From the NCBI RefSeq assembly GCF_002238335.1, contig NZ_CP022347.1, positions 682,001 through 746,000 of the forward strand: DNA of 64,000 nucleotides. The letters run 5' to 3'. The position numbers and the translations under genes are program-made. Below are positions 18,848-27,507 of this stretch, one piece after another. The notes beneath the pieces are model-generated. The model was not told the origin of the DNA and ran no database searches. It saw only the letters and a list, made by a program, of their open reading frames with translations. This stretch comes from Campylobacter avium LMG 24591. Lineage in GTDB: Bacteria; Campylobacterota; Campylobacteria; Campylobacterales; Campylobacteraceae. Each line of letters begins with the position of its first letter. Position 1 is the first letter of the stretch.

Positions 18848-19900
18848 CTAGCAAAGTAAAAATAACGCTAATTCATCGCTTAAAAGATAGTTTGTGTTAA
18901 AAAACCTTGCATTTTTTTTGTCGAATTTCAATTTTTTCTTTTTTGTTAAAAGCTCTGCTTTTTCTTTTTGCTTGTCATTTAGCCTTTTTTCATCTACGCC
19001 AACACAGGAGCGAAGCCCTAAAAACACATGCTCTGTAAGCAAATCCTCATCGTTTAATTTTTCCTTTGTTTTCAAAAGTGGATTTTGTATATAAGAGCTT
19101 AAATTTCTTGTGCTGTAAAATCTTGTATCTTTGTAAAAACCAACGCTTGAAAGACCGCAACCGATGTAGTTTGCACCTGTCCAATATGAAAGATTATGCT
19201 TGCAAGTTTTACCAAAATTACTTATTTCGTATTGCTTAAAACCTAAATTTTCCAAAGATTTTATTAGGTATTTTGCAAGGAAGCTTGAGTATTTTTTATA
19301 GCTTATTTTGTTTGTAAATGCGCCCTCAAGCTCCAAAGAATAAGCACTTATGTGGCTTAAGCTTAAATCTTTTACGCAAGCAAGCTCGTAATTTAGCATT
19401 TTTTTATCATCAAATTTACTATCATATATGAGGTCTATGTTTATATTGTTGAAATTTAGCTTTTTTGTATTATCTAAGGCTTTTAAAATTTCTTTTTTGC
19501 TGTGAATTCTGCCTAAAAATTTTAATTTATCCTCATTAAAACTTTGAGCCCCAAAAGACAGCCTATTTACCCCAAATTCTTTCATGGCCTTAAGCCATTC
19601 ATAAGTGCTTGAATTTGGATTTGCCTCGCTTGTGATTTCGCATTTTTCACTTAAAAATTGTTTTAAAAAATCAAAAATTTTTTCATAATAAGAAAAATGC
19701 ACGCAACTAGGCGTTCCACCGCCTATAAAAACCGTTTGCAAGGACTTGTTTTTCACCCCAAATTTATGCAAAGCCTCTTTTATGTCTAAAAACAAGGCGT
19801 CAAAATAGGGCTTTAATTCTCTTTTTTTTAAAGAGGTGAAAGAGCAGTAGTGGCATTTGCTCTCACAAAATGGTATGTGTATGTATAAATTTTTTTGCAT
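18848..19900 (-). CDS. hemW: Radical SAM haem chaperone HemW (HemN-like)
   Basis: A 350-residue radical SAM protein. The N-terminal IHIPFCESKCHYCSF holds the CxxxCxxC iron-sulphur ligands (Cys12, Cys16, Cys19), followed by FIGGGTPSCV and RLSFGAQSF. Families of this size and motif act as haem chaperones (HemW) rather than true coproporphyrinogen dehydrogenases, which are about 100 residues longer and have an extra N-terminal part. It is often misannotated as HemN. It is divergent from rppH across 89 bases. Confidence 0.85.
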   Translation of the reverse strand: MQKNLYIHIPFCESKCHYCSFTSLKKRELKPYFDALFLDIKEALHKFGVKNKSLQTVFIGGGTPSCVHFSYYEKIFDFLKQFLSEKCEITSEANPNSSTYEWLKAMKEFGVNRLSFGAQSFNEDKLKFLGRIHSKKEILKALDNTKKLNFNNINIDLIYDSKFDDKKMLNYELACVKDLSLSHISAYSLELEGAFTNKISYKKYSSFLAKYLIKSLENLGFKQYEISNFGKTCKHNLSYWTGANYIGCGLSSVGFYKDTRFYSTRNLSSYIQNPLLKTKEKLNDEDLLTEHVFLGLRSCVGVDEKRLNDKQKEKAELLTKKKKLKFDKKNARFFNTNYLLSDELALFLLC

Positions 19901-19951
19901 TAAAAACCAATTTTTTCTTTTATTCTAATTAAATTTTTATTTGAAATAGGT

Positions 19952-19957
19952 TAAAAT
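19952..19957 (+). promoter_or_regulatory. Possible -10 box for the rppH-lysC-hobA-holB-folP run
   Basis: TAAAAT about 33 bases before the rppH TTG, in the AT-rich hemW-rppH gap. One mismatch to TATAAT; tentative. Confidence 0.35.
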
Positions 19958-19989
19958 TAATCCAAAATTATTTTCTTATAGGATTTATT

Positions 19990-20457
19990 TTGCAAGATAA
20001 AAAATACAGACTAAATGTCGCAGCTGTGATACTTTCTAGCTCGTATCCATTTGATTGCCGTGTTTTTATAGCTAAGAGAAATGATATGGATGATGTTTGG
20101 CAGTTTCCACAAGGCGGCATAGATGAGAATGAAAATCCTAAAAGTGCTATATTAAGGGAGTTAGAAGAAGAAATTGGCACAAAAGATGTTGAATTTATAG
20201 CCACTTATCCAAAATGGCTTAATTATGACTTCCCAAGCAAGATAGCTCATAAGATGTATCCTTATGACGGGCAAAGCCAGAAGTATTTTTTGCTTAGATT
20301 AAGGCCTAGTGCTAAGATAAATTTAAGGACAAAGCACCCTGAATTTAGCTCTTATAAATTTGTGAATTTGCAAGAATTGTTTAAGATTATTACTCATTTT
20401 AAAAGACCGCTTTATGTAAAGGTAATAAAATATTTTCAAGAAAAAGGTTATATTTAA
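19990..20457 (+). CDS. rppH: RNA pyrophosphohydrolase (Nudix)
   Basis: A 155-residue Nudix hydrolase of the RppH/NudH type, which removes pyrophosphate from 5' ends of mRNA and may also act on Ap4A. The Nudix box runs from Gly42 to Gly63 (GGIDENEN...RELEEEIG). KYFLLRL and the PKWLNYDFP segment are typical of RppH. The start is TTG at 19990 with AGGA 6 bases upstream; no ATG lies nearby. The stop overlaps the lysC start by one base. Confidence 0.92.
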   Translation: MQDKKYRLNVAAVILSSSYPFDCRVFIAKRNDMDDVWQFPQGGIDENENPKSAILRELEEEIGTKDVEFIATYPKWLNYDFPSKIAHKMYPYDGQSQKYFLLRLRPSAKINLRTKHPEFSSYKFVNLQELFKIITHFKRPLYVKVIKYFQEKGYI

Positions 20458-21665
20458 TGCTTATAGTTCAAAAATACGGCGGAACAAGCGTTGGAAGCTT
20501 AGAGCGAATACAAGCTGTGGCACAAAGGGTAATCGCTTCGAAAAAAGACGGCGTAAAATTAGTTGTTGTTGTCTCTGCTATGAGTGGGGTTACAAATGAC
20601 TTGATAGACAAGGCGCAGTATTTTTCAAAAAATCCTAGTCCAAGAGAGCTTGATTTGCTTTTAAGTAGTGGTGAAAGAGTTACTTCAGCTTTATTGTCTA
20701 TAGCTTTAAATGAGGCCGGTTTTAAAAGCATAGCTTTTAGCGGTCGTTTGGCTGGAATTTACACAGATAGCGTTCATACCAAGGCCAGGATAAATAAAAT
20801 AGACACAACAAACATAAACAAAGCCTTAGATGAGGATAATATAGTCGTAGTTGCCGGCTTTCAAGGCATTGATGAAAAGGGCTTTGCTACAACCTTGGGC
20901 AGGGGCGGAAGCGATCTTAGTGCCGTTGCCTTAGCAGGGGCTTTAAAGGCTGATTTGTGTGAAATTTATACTGATGTTGATGGGGTTTATACTACTGATC
21001 CTAGGATAGAACCAAAGGCTAGAAAGCTTGATGTGATTTCTTATGATGAGATGTTAGAGCTTGCTTCTTTGGGGGCTAAGGTTTTGCAAAACCGCTCCGT
21101 TGAGCTAGCAAAAAAGCTTAATGTAAGATTAGTAACTAGAAGTTCTTTTAACACAAACGAAGGAACCATTATAAGTAAAGAGGATGATAAGATGGAACAA
21201 GCATTAGTAAGCGGTATAGCTCTTGATAAAAATCAAGCAAGGCTAACACTAAGAAATATAGAGGATAAACCAGGCATCGCGGCTGAAATTTTTACAGCTC
21301 TTGCGAATGAAAATATAAATGTTGATATGATTATACAAAATGTAGGTAGGGACGGAGCTACAAATTTAGGCTTTACCGTGCCTGAAAATGAGCTTGAACT
21401 TGCCAAAAATATCATGCGAAAGCTCCTAGGAGAAAATGCACTTATAGAAACAGATAGCGAGGTGGTTAAGGTTTCTGTTGTGGGTGTTGGTATGAAATCA
21501 CACTCAGGAGTTGCCTCAAAGGCTTTTAAAAGTTTGGCTGATGAGGGCATAAACATAGGTATGATTTCTACAAGCGAGATAAAAATTTCTATGATAGTGG
21601 ATGAAAAATACGCAGAATTAGCCGTAAGAGCCTTGCATAAGGCTTATGAGCTGGATAAGAAATGA
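20457..21665 (+). CDS. lysC: Aspartokinase
   Basis: A 402-residue kinase that phosphorylates aspartate, the first step to lysine, diaminopimelate, threonine and methionine. It has the N-terminal KYGGTSVGS motif, GRGGSDLSAVALA, the C-terminal FTALANENINVDMIIQNV and a second ACT repeat with GVGMKSHSGVASK. The length fits the monofunctional class with two ACT domains, probably inhibited by lysine and threonine. It overlaps rppH by 1 base and hobA by 4. The lysC-hobA-holB-folP order also occurs in Helicobacter. Confidence 0.95.
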   Translation: MLIVQKYGGTSVGSLERIQAVAQRVIASKKDGVKLVVVVSAMSGVTNDLIDKAQYFSKNPSPRELDLLLSSGERVTSALLSIALNEAGFKSIAFSGRLAGIYTDSVHTKARINKIDTTNINKALDEDNIVVVAGFQGIDEKGFATTLGRGGSDLSAVALAGALKADLCEIYTDVDGVYTTDPRIEPKARKLDVISYDEMLELASLGAKVLQNRSVELAKKLNVRLVTRSSFNTNEGTIISKEDDKMEQALVSGIALDKNQARLTLRNIEDKPGIAAEIFTALANENINVDMIIQNVGRDGATNLGFTVPENELELAKNIMRKLLGENALIETDSEVVKVSVVGVGMKSHSGVASKAFKSLADEGINIGMISTSEIKISMIVDEKYAELAVRALHKAYELDKK

Positions 21666-22201
21666 CAGAGTTTTTAAAATACACACTTGATTTGATAAGG
21701 CATGACAGTGCTTCTATGTCTTGGCTTGAGGATAAGAGATTAGAATTAGCACCGTTGCTTTTTAATAGATTAAAATTGCTAATCCAAGACGGCAGGGCTT
21801 TTATCTTTGTAAGTGATGACAATAGGCTGTGGTATGAGGAGTATTTTTTACAAAACATCAACTCAAAGTCTAACAGACCACTAATCCCGTTTTTTTCCTT
21901 AAATTCTTTATGCAAAAGACAGATTAAAAACAACGAGGATATAAGCCTTGTCAATGATTTGCTAGAAATTACATTTCCAAATGGTTTTGTTTATTTTTAT
22001 GTTGGCTTAAGTGCTAGTAATATGGCTAATATTGCAAAGTCAAGGTCTGATAGTTTTTTTATAGTTTTTGATGATGAGCATGTGCAAAATAGCCTTTTTA
22101 TAAACCAACAAGATGTAAATTTAGATAGCAAACTTATATCGTTTTATAATTTTTTTGATAGCTTGTTAGACGCTATCTTGCTTTCTAGGGTTAATATTTG
22201 A
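21662..22201 (+). CDS. hobA: DnaA-interacting initiation factor HobA
   Basis: A 179-residue protein resembling HobA of Helicobacter pylori, a SIS-fold tetramer that organises DnaA on the origin, the functional counterpart of DiaA. Supporting segments are the early WLEDKRLELAPLLFNRL, the RAFIFVSDDNRLWYEEYFLQNIN strand-helix and the C-terminal FFDSLLDAILLS. Gene order (lysC, hobA, holB, folP) supports it strongly. Overlaps are 4 bases at both ends. Sequence similarity in this family is low, so the call rests equally on synteny. Confidence 0.82.
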   Translation: MTEFLKYTLDLIRHDSASMSWLEDKRLELAPLLFNRLKLLIQDGRAFIFVSDDNRLWYEEYFLQNINSKSNRPLIPFFSLNSLCKRQIKNNEDISLVNDLLEITFPNGFVYFYVGLSASNMANIAKSRSDSFFIVFDDEHVQNSLFINQQDVNLDSKLISFYNFFDSLLDAILLSRVNI

Positions 22202-22806
22202 GCTTTGTTAGCAAGATTATAATTAGTAGTAATTTTGAAGCCGTTAAAGAAAAACTTTTAAGTGAGTATTCTTCTAGCATAATCAAATTCATACCCAAAG
22301 AAGTTACAGATGAATTTTTAATGGACAATGCAAAAGAGGTGCAAAGAGAAAGTTTTATAGCTGAAAACAAAGAAAAAATCATAGTTATAATGGCAAATTC
22401 TTTTAGAAACGAGGCGCAAAATTTCTTGCTAAAACTCTTTGAAGAACCGCCAAAAAATATCAAATTTTTACTAGTAAGCCCCTCTAGGAATTTGTTGCTT
22501 GCTACTGTTAGGTCTAGATTTATTTGCGAGAATTTAAAAGAGCAAAAGATTAAAAAAGACTTTGATTTAAGCCCAAAAAATTTGGATTTAAAGAATTTTT
22601 TCGCATTTTTGCAAAAAAATGAAAATATGGATAAAAATGAACTGCTAGATTTCATACAAGATTTTGCCATGAAAACTTGTCAGTATAAAAATTTAGACGA
22701 AAAAGAGCTTGAGTATTTTTACAAATTCTATGAGCTTGCAAGGCTTAATTCAAGGGCAAGTATTATAATCTCAGCTATGTTTTTACTTTTGCAAGAAAGG
22801 CTTTAA
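22198..22806 (+). CDS. holB: DNA polymerase III delta' subunit (short form)
   Basis: A 202-residue clamp-loader subunit of epsilonproteobacterial type, much shorter than the 334-residue E. coli protein and without a visible Walker A. The conserved NEAQNFLLKLFEEPPKNIKFLL segment (the LLKxLEEPP sensor region) and VRSRF identify the AAA+ delta' family. It starts at TTG (22198), overlapping the hobA stop as TTGA, and meets folP in a one-base overlap. Confidence 0.83.
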   Translation: MSFVSKIIISSNFEAVKEKLLSEYSSSIIKFIPKEVTDEFLMDNAKEVQRESFIAENKEKIIVIMANSFRNEAQNFLLKLFEEPPKNIKFLLVSPSRNLLLATVRSRFICENLKEQKIKKDFDLSPKNLDLKNFFAFLQKNENMDKNELLDFIQDFAMKTCQYKNLDEKELEYFYKFYELARLNSRASIIISAMFLLLQERL

Positions 22807-23951
22807 TGCAAGTTTTTAAGATAAGCTCACAGAGTGATTTTAACAAGCTTTGTGCTGATATAAGGCCTCATAAGGTAGGACAAAAGATAATGTCTGAAAA
22901 AAGTAAAATTCACTTTTTTTACATAAAAGATATTAGCTCTGCTGCTGCAAATATCTTAAAACAAGACGCCTTAAGAGTTGGTGCTGAGCTAATAACTAAA
23001 GAAAGTGTGATTTTAGGCGATAAAGAGCCAAGCAAGGCACTTTTAATGGCCACAAAAGAGCAAATTTCAAAGCTTATTATCAAAGAAAAAAAGCAAGATT
23101 TTAAGCTAAAGGATTTAGCTAAATTTTTAGAAAAAGACTTTGCTAAGCCAGAAAAAGTAAAGATTATGGGCGTTTTAAATTTAAACAATGACAGCTTTAA
23201 CAAGCAAAGTAGGGTGGATGAAACAGACTTTGAAAAAAGGCTTTTAGCTATGCTTGATGAGGGGGCTGATTATATAGATATAGGAGCGGTTTCATCGCGT
23301 CCAGGCTCACGCTACTGCGGCAAGGAAGAGGAATTTAAAAGGCTTAACTTTGCTCTTGATTTGATATATAAAAAAAACTACTATGAAAGGGCGATTTTTA
23401 GCCTTGATAGCTTTGATGAATACTGCTTAGAATACGCCTTAAACAAAGGCTTTAAGCTCATAAATGATATACAGGGTTTAAGAAATAAAAACTTAGCTAT
23501 TTTAGCTGAAAAATACAAGGCAAAATACTGCTTAATGCATATGCAAAATGAGCCGCATAATATGCAAGATAATCCGCATTATGACTTCATCCTAGCTGAT
23601 ATTGAGGCTTTTTTTAAGGAAAAACTTGAGCTTTTATCCTCTTTTGGAGTCGATGAAATTTTGCTTGATGTTGGCATAGGCTTTGGTAAGAGTGCTGAGC
23701 ATAACTTAGTTTTAATCAAGCATTTAGAGCATTTTTTACACTTTCAAAAACCCTTGCTTGTGGGTGCTAGTAGAAAAAGCGTGATAAATGCTTACTATGA
23801 AAGCGAGGTCGAGCAAAGACTGCCCGGAAGCTTGTTTTTACACCTAAAAGCTTATGAAAATGGAGCAAGTATCATAAGAACACACGATGTTAAGGAGCAT
23901 AAACAGCTTTTTGCTATGGCTAAGGCTATGAAAGAGCTAGCTATAAAATAA
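22806..23951 (+). CDS. folP: Dihydropteroate synthase, long epsilonproteobacterial form
   Basis: A 381-residue enzyme that condenses p-aminobenzoate with the pterin pyrophosphate in folate synthesis. The catalytic domain begins near residue 118 with KIMGVLNLNNDSFN, followed by YIDIGAVSSRPGS, LINDIQGL, CLMHMQNEP, ILLDVGIGFGKS and LVGASRKS. About 117 extra residues lie ahead of it, also seen in Helicobacter. The pterin-loop motif is unusual: NLNNDSFN in place of the common NVTPDSFSDGG. It is last in the rppH-to-folP run, since a new promoter overlaps its stop codon region. Confidence 0.92.
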   Translation: MQVFKISSQSDFNKLCADIRPHKVGQKIMSEKSKIHFFYIKDISSAAANILKQDALRVGAELITKESVILGDKEPSKALLMATKEQISKLIIKEKKQDFKLKDLAKFLEKDFAKPEKVKIMGVLNLNNDSFNKQSRVDETDFEKRLLAMLDEGADYIDIGAVSSRPGSRYCGKEEEFKRLNFALDLIYKKNYYERAIFSLDSFDEYCLEYALNKGFKLINDIQGLRNKNLAILAEKYKAKYCLMHMQNEPHNMQDNPHYDFILADIEAFFKEKLELLSSFGVDEILLDVGIGFGKSAEHNLVLIKHLEHFLHFQKPLLVGASRKSVINAYYESEVEQRLPGSLFLHLKAYENGASIIRTHDVKEHKQLFAMAKAMKELAIK

Positions 23952-23970
23952 ATCTTATTTTAGCCGATTT
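23944..23970 (+). promoter_or_regulatory. Sigma-28 (FliA)-like promoter
   Basis: TAAA at 23944-23947 and GCCGATTT at 23963-23970; the start-to-start distance of 19 bases equals that of the enterobacterial TAAAGTTT-N11-GCCGATAA consensus. It overlaps the folP stop codon. Transcription would begin near 23978, upstream of an AAAAAGGAGG ribosome site. This links the next gene to late flagellar expression. Confidence 0.6.
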
Positions 23971-24001
23971 TGTACTAAGGGTTTTTAAAAAGGAGGCTAA
24001 A

Positions 24002-24352
24002 ATGATAAGGCTTGATGGAAATGCTTTTTACTCTTTTAGCACAGCTTTTAACAAAAATGATAACACTAAAGCCTACTCCTTGCCAGAGGCATTAGAAAAG
24101 TTAAAAGAAAGAATGGGCATAGAGAATAAAAAGGCTAGTGATAGTGATGAATTTAGCCTTATGGATCTTATAAGAGAGCTTTATAAGCAGCTTGAAAAAA
24201 TTAAAGAGCAAATGGATAAAACAGATGATCCTAAGATGAAAATGATGCTAAATTCACAAGCTCTTCAAATAATGGCTCAAATTCTTGAGCTCATAGGACT
24301 TGCTATAAAGCAGGAACAAATGAATGCAGCAAGAAAGCAAAGCAAAGTATGA
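24002..24352 (+). CDS. Small helical protein behind a sigma-28-like promoter, function unknown
   Basis: A 116-residue protein without signal peptide or membrane helix. The N-terminal 30 residues look disordered (MIRLDGNAFYSFSTAF). The rest is charged and helical with likely coiled-coil stretches (LIRELYKQLEKIKEQMDK) and a Met/Gln-rich C-terminal helix (LQIMAQILELIGLAIKQEQM). The ribosome site AAGGAGG is near-perfect. C. jejuni uses sigma-28 for flagellin and for small proteins exported through or co-expressed with the flagellum, some needed for colonisation. This gene may belong to that class. I do not recognise the family by sequence. Confidence 0.75.
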   Translation: MIRLDGNAFYSFSTAFNKNDNTKAYSLPEALEKLKERMGIENKKASDSDEFSLMDLIRELYKQLEKIKEQMDKTDDPKMKMMLNSQALQIMAQILELIGLAIKQEQMNAARKQSKV

Positions 24353-24355
24353 AAA

Positions 24356-24535
24356 ATGCTTAAAAAAGCCTATGAAAAAGTAAAGAACCCTGAAAAGCTA
24401 AGATATGAAAAAGTGCTTTCTTTGTATAAAAAACTCTCATCACTTGACTTAAAACAAAAAGATAGCTTAAATGAATTTATGAGTTTAAGCAAGGAAATTT
24501 TAAACCTTTTAAATAAAAAGGATCTAAGGGTTTAA
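24356..24535 (+). CDS. Short hypothetical protein (59 residues)
   Basis: A small open frame starting 3 bases after the stop of the preceding gene, beginning MLKKAYEKVKNPEKLRYEKV, rich in Lys and Leu and predicted helical throughout. Codon use resembles its neighbours (AAA, TTA, CTT). No separate ribosome site is obvious, so translation would depend on coupling to the upstream gene. The spacing suggests a two-gene unit behind the sigma-28-like promoter. It could be a chance frame; confidence is moderate. Confidence 0.45.
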   Translation: MLKKAYEKVKNPEKLRYEKVLSLYKKLSSLDLKQKDSLNEFMSLSKEILNLLNKKDLRV

Positions 24536-24557
24536 AGCTTTCTTAACTAGGCTTTGT

Positions 24558-24563
24558 TATAAT
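24558..24563 (+). promoter_or_regulatory. -10 box for ligA
   Basis: Perfect TATAAT preceded by TTG, 27 bases before the ligA ATG. It suggests that the ligA-Cj0587-like-tlyA-ribF-cmoA run has its own promoter. Confidence 0.55.
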
Positions 24564-24589
24564 AAATTTAAAAAAATTTAAGGCTTTTT

Positions 24590-26527
24590 ATGGATTATGA
24601 GCAGTATTTAGAAAAAGTAAGCTTAGCTAAAAAATATGTAAAGGCATATTATGTGGATGATAAACCCTTAGCAAGTGATGAAGAATACGACAAACTTTTA
24701 AGAGAACTTAAGGACTTTGAAAGCAAAAACGAAAGCTTAATATCAAAAGATAGCCCCACTCAATACATAGGCTCTGTTATACAAAGTGAGTTTAAAAAGA
24801 TAAGACATTTAAAAAAGATGTGGTCTATGGAAGATGTTTTTGATGAAGAGGAGCTAAGAGCTTGGGCAAAAAGAGCAAGGTGTGAAAAGGGCTTTTTTGT
24901 GGAGGCTAAATTTGACGGAGCTAGTTTAAATTTGCTTTATGAAGATGGCAAACTAATAAGCGGTGCTACTAGAGGAGATGGAGAAGTAGGAGAGGACATA
25001 AGCTTAAATGTCTTAGAGATAGATAATATACCAAAAACTATAGCCTATAAAGGAAAAATAGAAATTCGCGGAGAGGTTTTGATACTAAAGGATGATTTTG
25101 AAGCCTTAAACGAAAGCAGGGCAAAAGAGGCACAAAGTCTTTTTGCAAATCCTAGAAACGCAGCTTCTGGCTCTTTAAGACAGCTTGATACCAGCATAAC
25201 AAGGGCTAGAAAGCTTAAATTTTATCCTTGGGGTGTGGGAGAGCATTCTTTAAATTTTAAAAAACATAGCGAGATTATGGACTTTATAAGAGCTCTTGGC
25301 TTTTTAAAGGATGATTTTATAAGGCTTTGTGAAAATTTAGATGAGGTTTTAAAAGCCTATAAGGAGCTTTTAGCCCTAAGAGATAAAAAGCCTATGATGA
25401 TGGATGGTATGGTTGTTAGGATAGATGATTTAGCTCTTTGTGAAAGCCTTGGCTACACGGTTAAATTTCCAAGATTTATGGCAGCCTTTAAATTTCCAGC
25501 TCTTGAAAAAAGCACAAAATTACTTGGAGTGAATTTACAGGTTGGAAGAAGTGGGCTTGTAACTCCGGTTGCAGTTTTAGAGCCTGTTGAGCTAGACGGC
25601 GTTAGAGTAAGCTCTGCAAGCTTGCATAATTTTGATGAGATTGCCCGTCTTGATATAAGGATAAATGACTATGTAGCTGTGATTAGAAGCGGTGATGTCA
25701 TACCAAAGATAACTAATGTTTATAAAGATAGAAGAGAGGGCAAAGAGCTTTTAATAAGTCGTCCAAGGCTTTGTCCTGTTTGTGAAAGTGAGCTTTTGGA
25801 TGAGGGAATTTTGATAAGATGTCAGAACTTAAACTGCGAGGCTAGGCTTGTTAATTCCATAATCTACTTTGTTTCAAAAAGATGTATGAACATAGACGGG
25901 CTTGGAGAAAGCATAGTAGAGCTTCTATATAAGCACAAAAAGATATCTTCCATAGAAAGCATATATTCTTTAAAATATAGTGATTTTGAAAATTTAGAGG
26001 GCTTTAAGGATAAGAAGATAAACAATCTTTTAAGCTCCATAGAAGCTTCAAAGGATAATGAGCTTTTTAAATTCATCTCAGCACTTGGCATAGAGCACAT
26101 AGGAGAGGTGGCTGCTAAAAAGATAGCTTCTTGCTTTTCCTTTGAGTGGCTGGATAAGAAAAAAGAGGATTTTGAAAAGCTAGAGGGCTTTGGAGAGCAA
26201 ATGGCACTTTCTTTGGAGGATTTTTTAGCTATAAATAAAGAAAGAATTTTGCATTTTTACAGCATTTTAAGGCTTAAAAACACCCAGCAAGAAAGTAAAA
26301 CTTCTATATTTACAGGCAAGGTAGTGGTAATAACAGGAAGCTTATCAAAACCAAGAGATGAGTTTAAGGCTTTGCTTGAGAGTATGGGAGCAAAGGTATC
26401 TTCTTCTATCTCAGCAAAGACTGATTTTTTACTATGCGGCAAGGATGCTGGCTCAAAGCTTGAAAAGGCTAAGGCACTAGGCATTAAGATACTTAGTGAG
26501 GAAGAGTTTAACTCTTTATTAGTATGA
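24590..26527 (+). CDS. ligA: NAD-dependent DNA ligase
   Basis: A 645-residue ligase that seals nicks using NAD+. The Ia domain is followed by the adenylation domain with the nucleophile Lys107 in EAKFDGAS; then come an OB fold (LQVGRSGLVTPVAVLEPV), a four-Cys zinc finger (CPVCESE...RCQNLNCEARL), helix-hairpin-helix repeats (GLGESIVELL, ALGIEHIGEVAAKKIA) and a C-terminal BRCT domain (VVVITGSLSKPRDEF). All catalytic parts are intact and the length is normal. It overlaps the next gene by 4 bases. Confidence 0.96.
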   Translation: MDYEQYLEKVSLAKKYVKAYYVDDKPLASDEEYDKLLRELKDFESKNESLISKDSPTQYIGSVIQSEFKKIRHLKKMWSMEDVFDEEELRAWAKRARCEKGFFVEAKFDGASLNLLYEDGKLISGATRGDGEVGEDISLNVLEIDNIPKTIAYKGKIEIRGEVLILKDDFEALNESRAKEAQSLFANPRNAASGSLRQLDTSITRARKLKFYPWGVGEHSLNFKKHSEIMDFIRALGFLKDDFIRLCENLDEVLKAYKELLALRDKKPMMMDGMVVRIDDLALCESLGYTVKFPRFMAAFKFPALEKSTKLLGVNLQVGRSGLVTPVAVLEPVELDGVRVSSASLHNFDEIARLDIRINDYVAVIRSGDVIPKITNVYKDRREGKELLISRPRLCPVCESELLDEGILIRCQNLNCEARLVNSIIYFVSKRCMNIDGLGESIVELLYKHKKISSIESIYSLKYSDFENLEGFKDKKINNLLSSIEASKDNELFKFISALGIEHIGEVAAKKIASCFSFEWLDKKKEDFEKLEGFGEQMALSLEDFLAINKERILHFYSILRLKNTQQESKTSIFTGKVVVITGSLSKPRDEFKALLESMGAKVSSSISAKTDFLLCGKDAGSKLEKAKALGIKILSEEEFNSLLV

Positions 26528-27507
26528 GTTTTTTTGCTATCCTAGCTCTTTTTATAATAGCTCTTGCTTGGCAAGATCTTGTTTATGTATTTTTCTTTTC
26601 TATCTTTATCTTTTATGCTATTTATAGAGAAAATTTAAGTTTTTTAAAGGCTAGAAAGCTCATCATAAAAAAGGCAAGCATACAAAAAAATTCTTTTTTT
26701 GATAAGCTTAGCAAGGGCAGGGCTTATACTAAGATACTTTCTTTTTGTTTTAGTATAAGCTTAGTATGCTCCTTGCTTTTAAATTTGATGTATGCAAATA
26801 AGCTTGATTTGCTTTTTTTCTTTTTGATTTTTCCTCTTGTTTTTTTACTTCTTAAATTTATTTTAAAAAGCCAGTTTAAGTCAAGCTCTTATAATATCTT
26901 TTATTTCATAGCCTTTTCAGCCTTTTTTTCAGCCCTTATTTATGCTATTTTAAATGCATTTACTAAAGAGCCCTTAGAAGCCTTTGTTTATCTTAAAGAA
27001 AATATAGATCTTTATAAGATAAGCTCTTTTTCTTTTTTAAATTTTTTCTCTCAAGGCGTGCATATCCTAGCTGTTTTAAAGAATTTTTTATTGCTTTATT
27101 TTGATAATCTCGCCATAGAAATCTTAATCTTTTGCTTTGATTTTATAAATTCTTTTTTTTCCTTTTTAGCGCTTGGCTTTCTATACTCTTTTTGCTTTCG
27201 TAAAAAGGCTTATATCTTTCTTGTTTTATTTTTAGGATTGCTTTTATTTTTTGTTTATGATGATAAGAGAAATAAGGAAAAGATTTATCAAGATTCCTTG
27301 CCCTTTATCTTTGAAAACATTAAAAATGCCAATATCTTAGATGAAAATTTAACTTATATCAAAGAAAATTTAAAGCACAATGTACATTTTTTAAAAAGCT
27401 TTAAGCAAATTTTAGAAAAATCAGCTCTTGATATAGGCTTTTGGTGGTTTAGTGCTGAAAAAAAAGAGCTTGAAAAAGAGCTTGAAAAGGCTTTAAATGA
27501 GATATGA
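26524..27507 (+). CDS. Polytopic membrane protein of unknown function
   Basis: A 327-residue protein, very rich in Phe and Leu, with about eight hydrophobic segments in the first 260 residues, then a charged soluble tail (about 70 residues) ending KKELEKELEKALNEI. No transporter or enzyme motif was recognised. C. jejuni has a membrane-protein gene at the same place between ligA and tlyA. It overlaps ligA by 4 bases and tlyA by 11, so it is certainly co-translated with both. Confidence 0.7.
   Translation: MSFFAILALFIIALAWQDLVYVFFFSIFIFYAIYRENLSFLKARKLIIKKASIQKNSFFDKLSKGRAYTKILSFCFSISLVCSLLLNLMYANKLDLLFFFLIFPLVFLLLKFILKSQFKSSSYNIFYFIAFSAFFSALIYAILNAFTKEPLEAFVYLKENIDLYKISSFSFLNFFSQGVHILAVLKNFLLLYFDNLAIEILIFCFDFINSFFSFLALGFLYSFCFRKKAYIFLVLFLGLLLFFVYDDKRNKEKIYQDSLPFIFENIKNANILDENLTYIKENLKHNVHFLKSFKQILEKSALDIGFWWFSAEKKELEKELEKALNEI

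Noticed and set aside
18848-19900. Annotation as oxygen-independent coproporphyrinogen III dehydrogenase (HemN)
   Set aside because: The protein is about 100 residues too short and lacks the N-terminal part of true HemN; HemW fits better.
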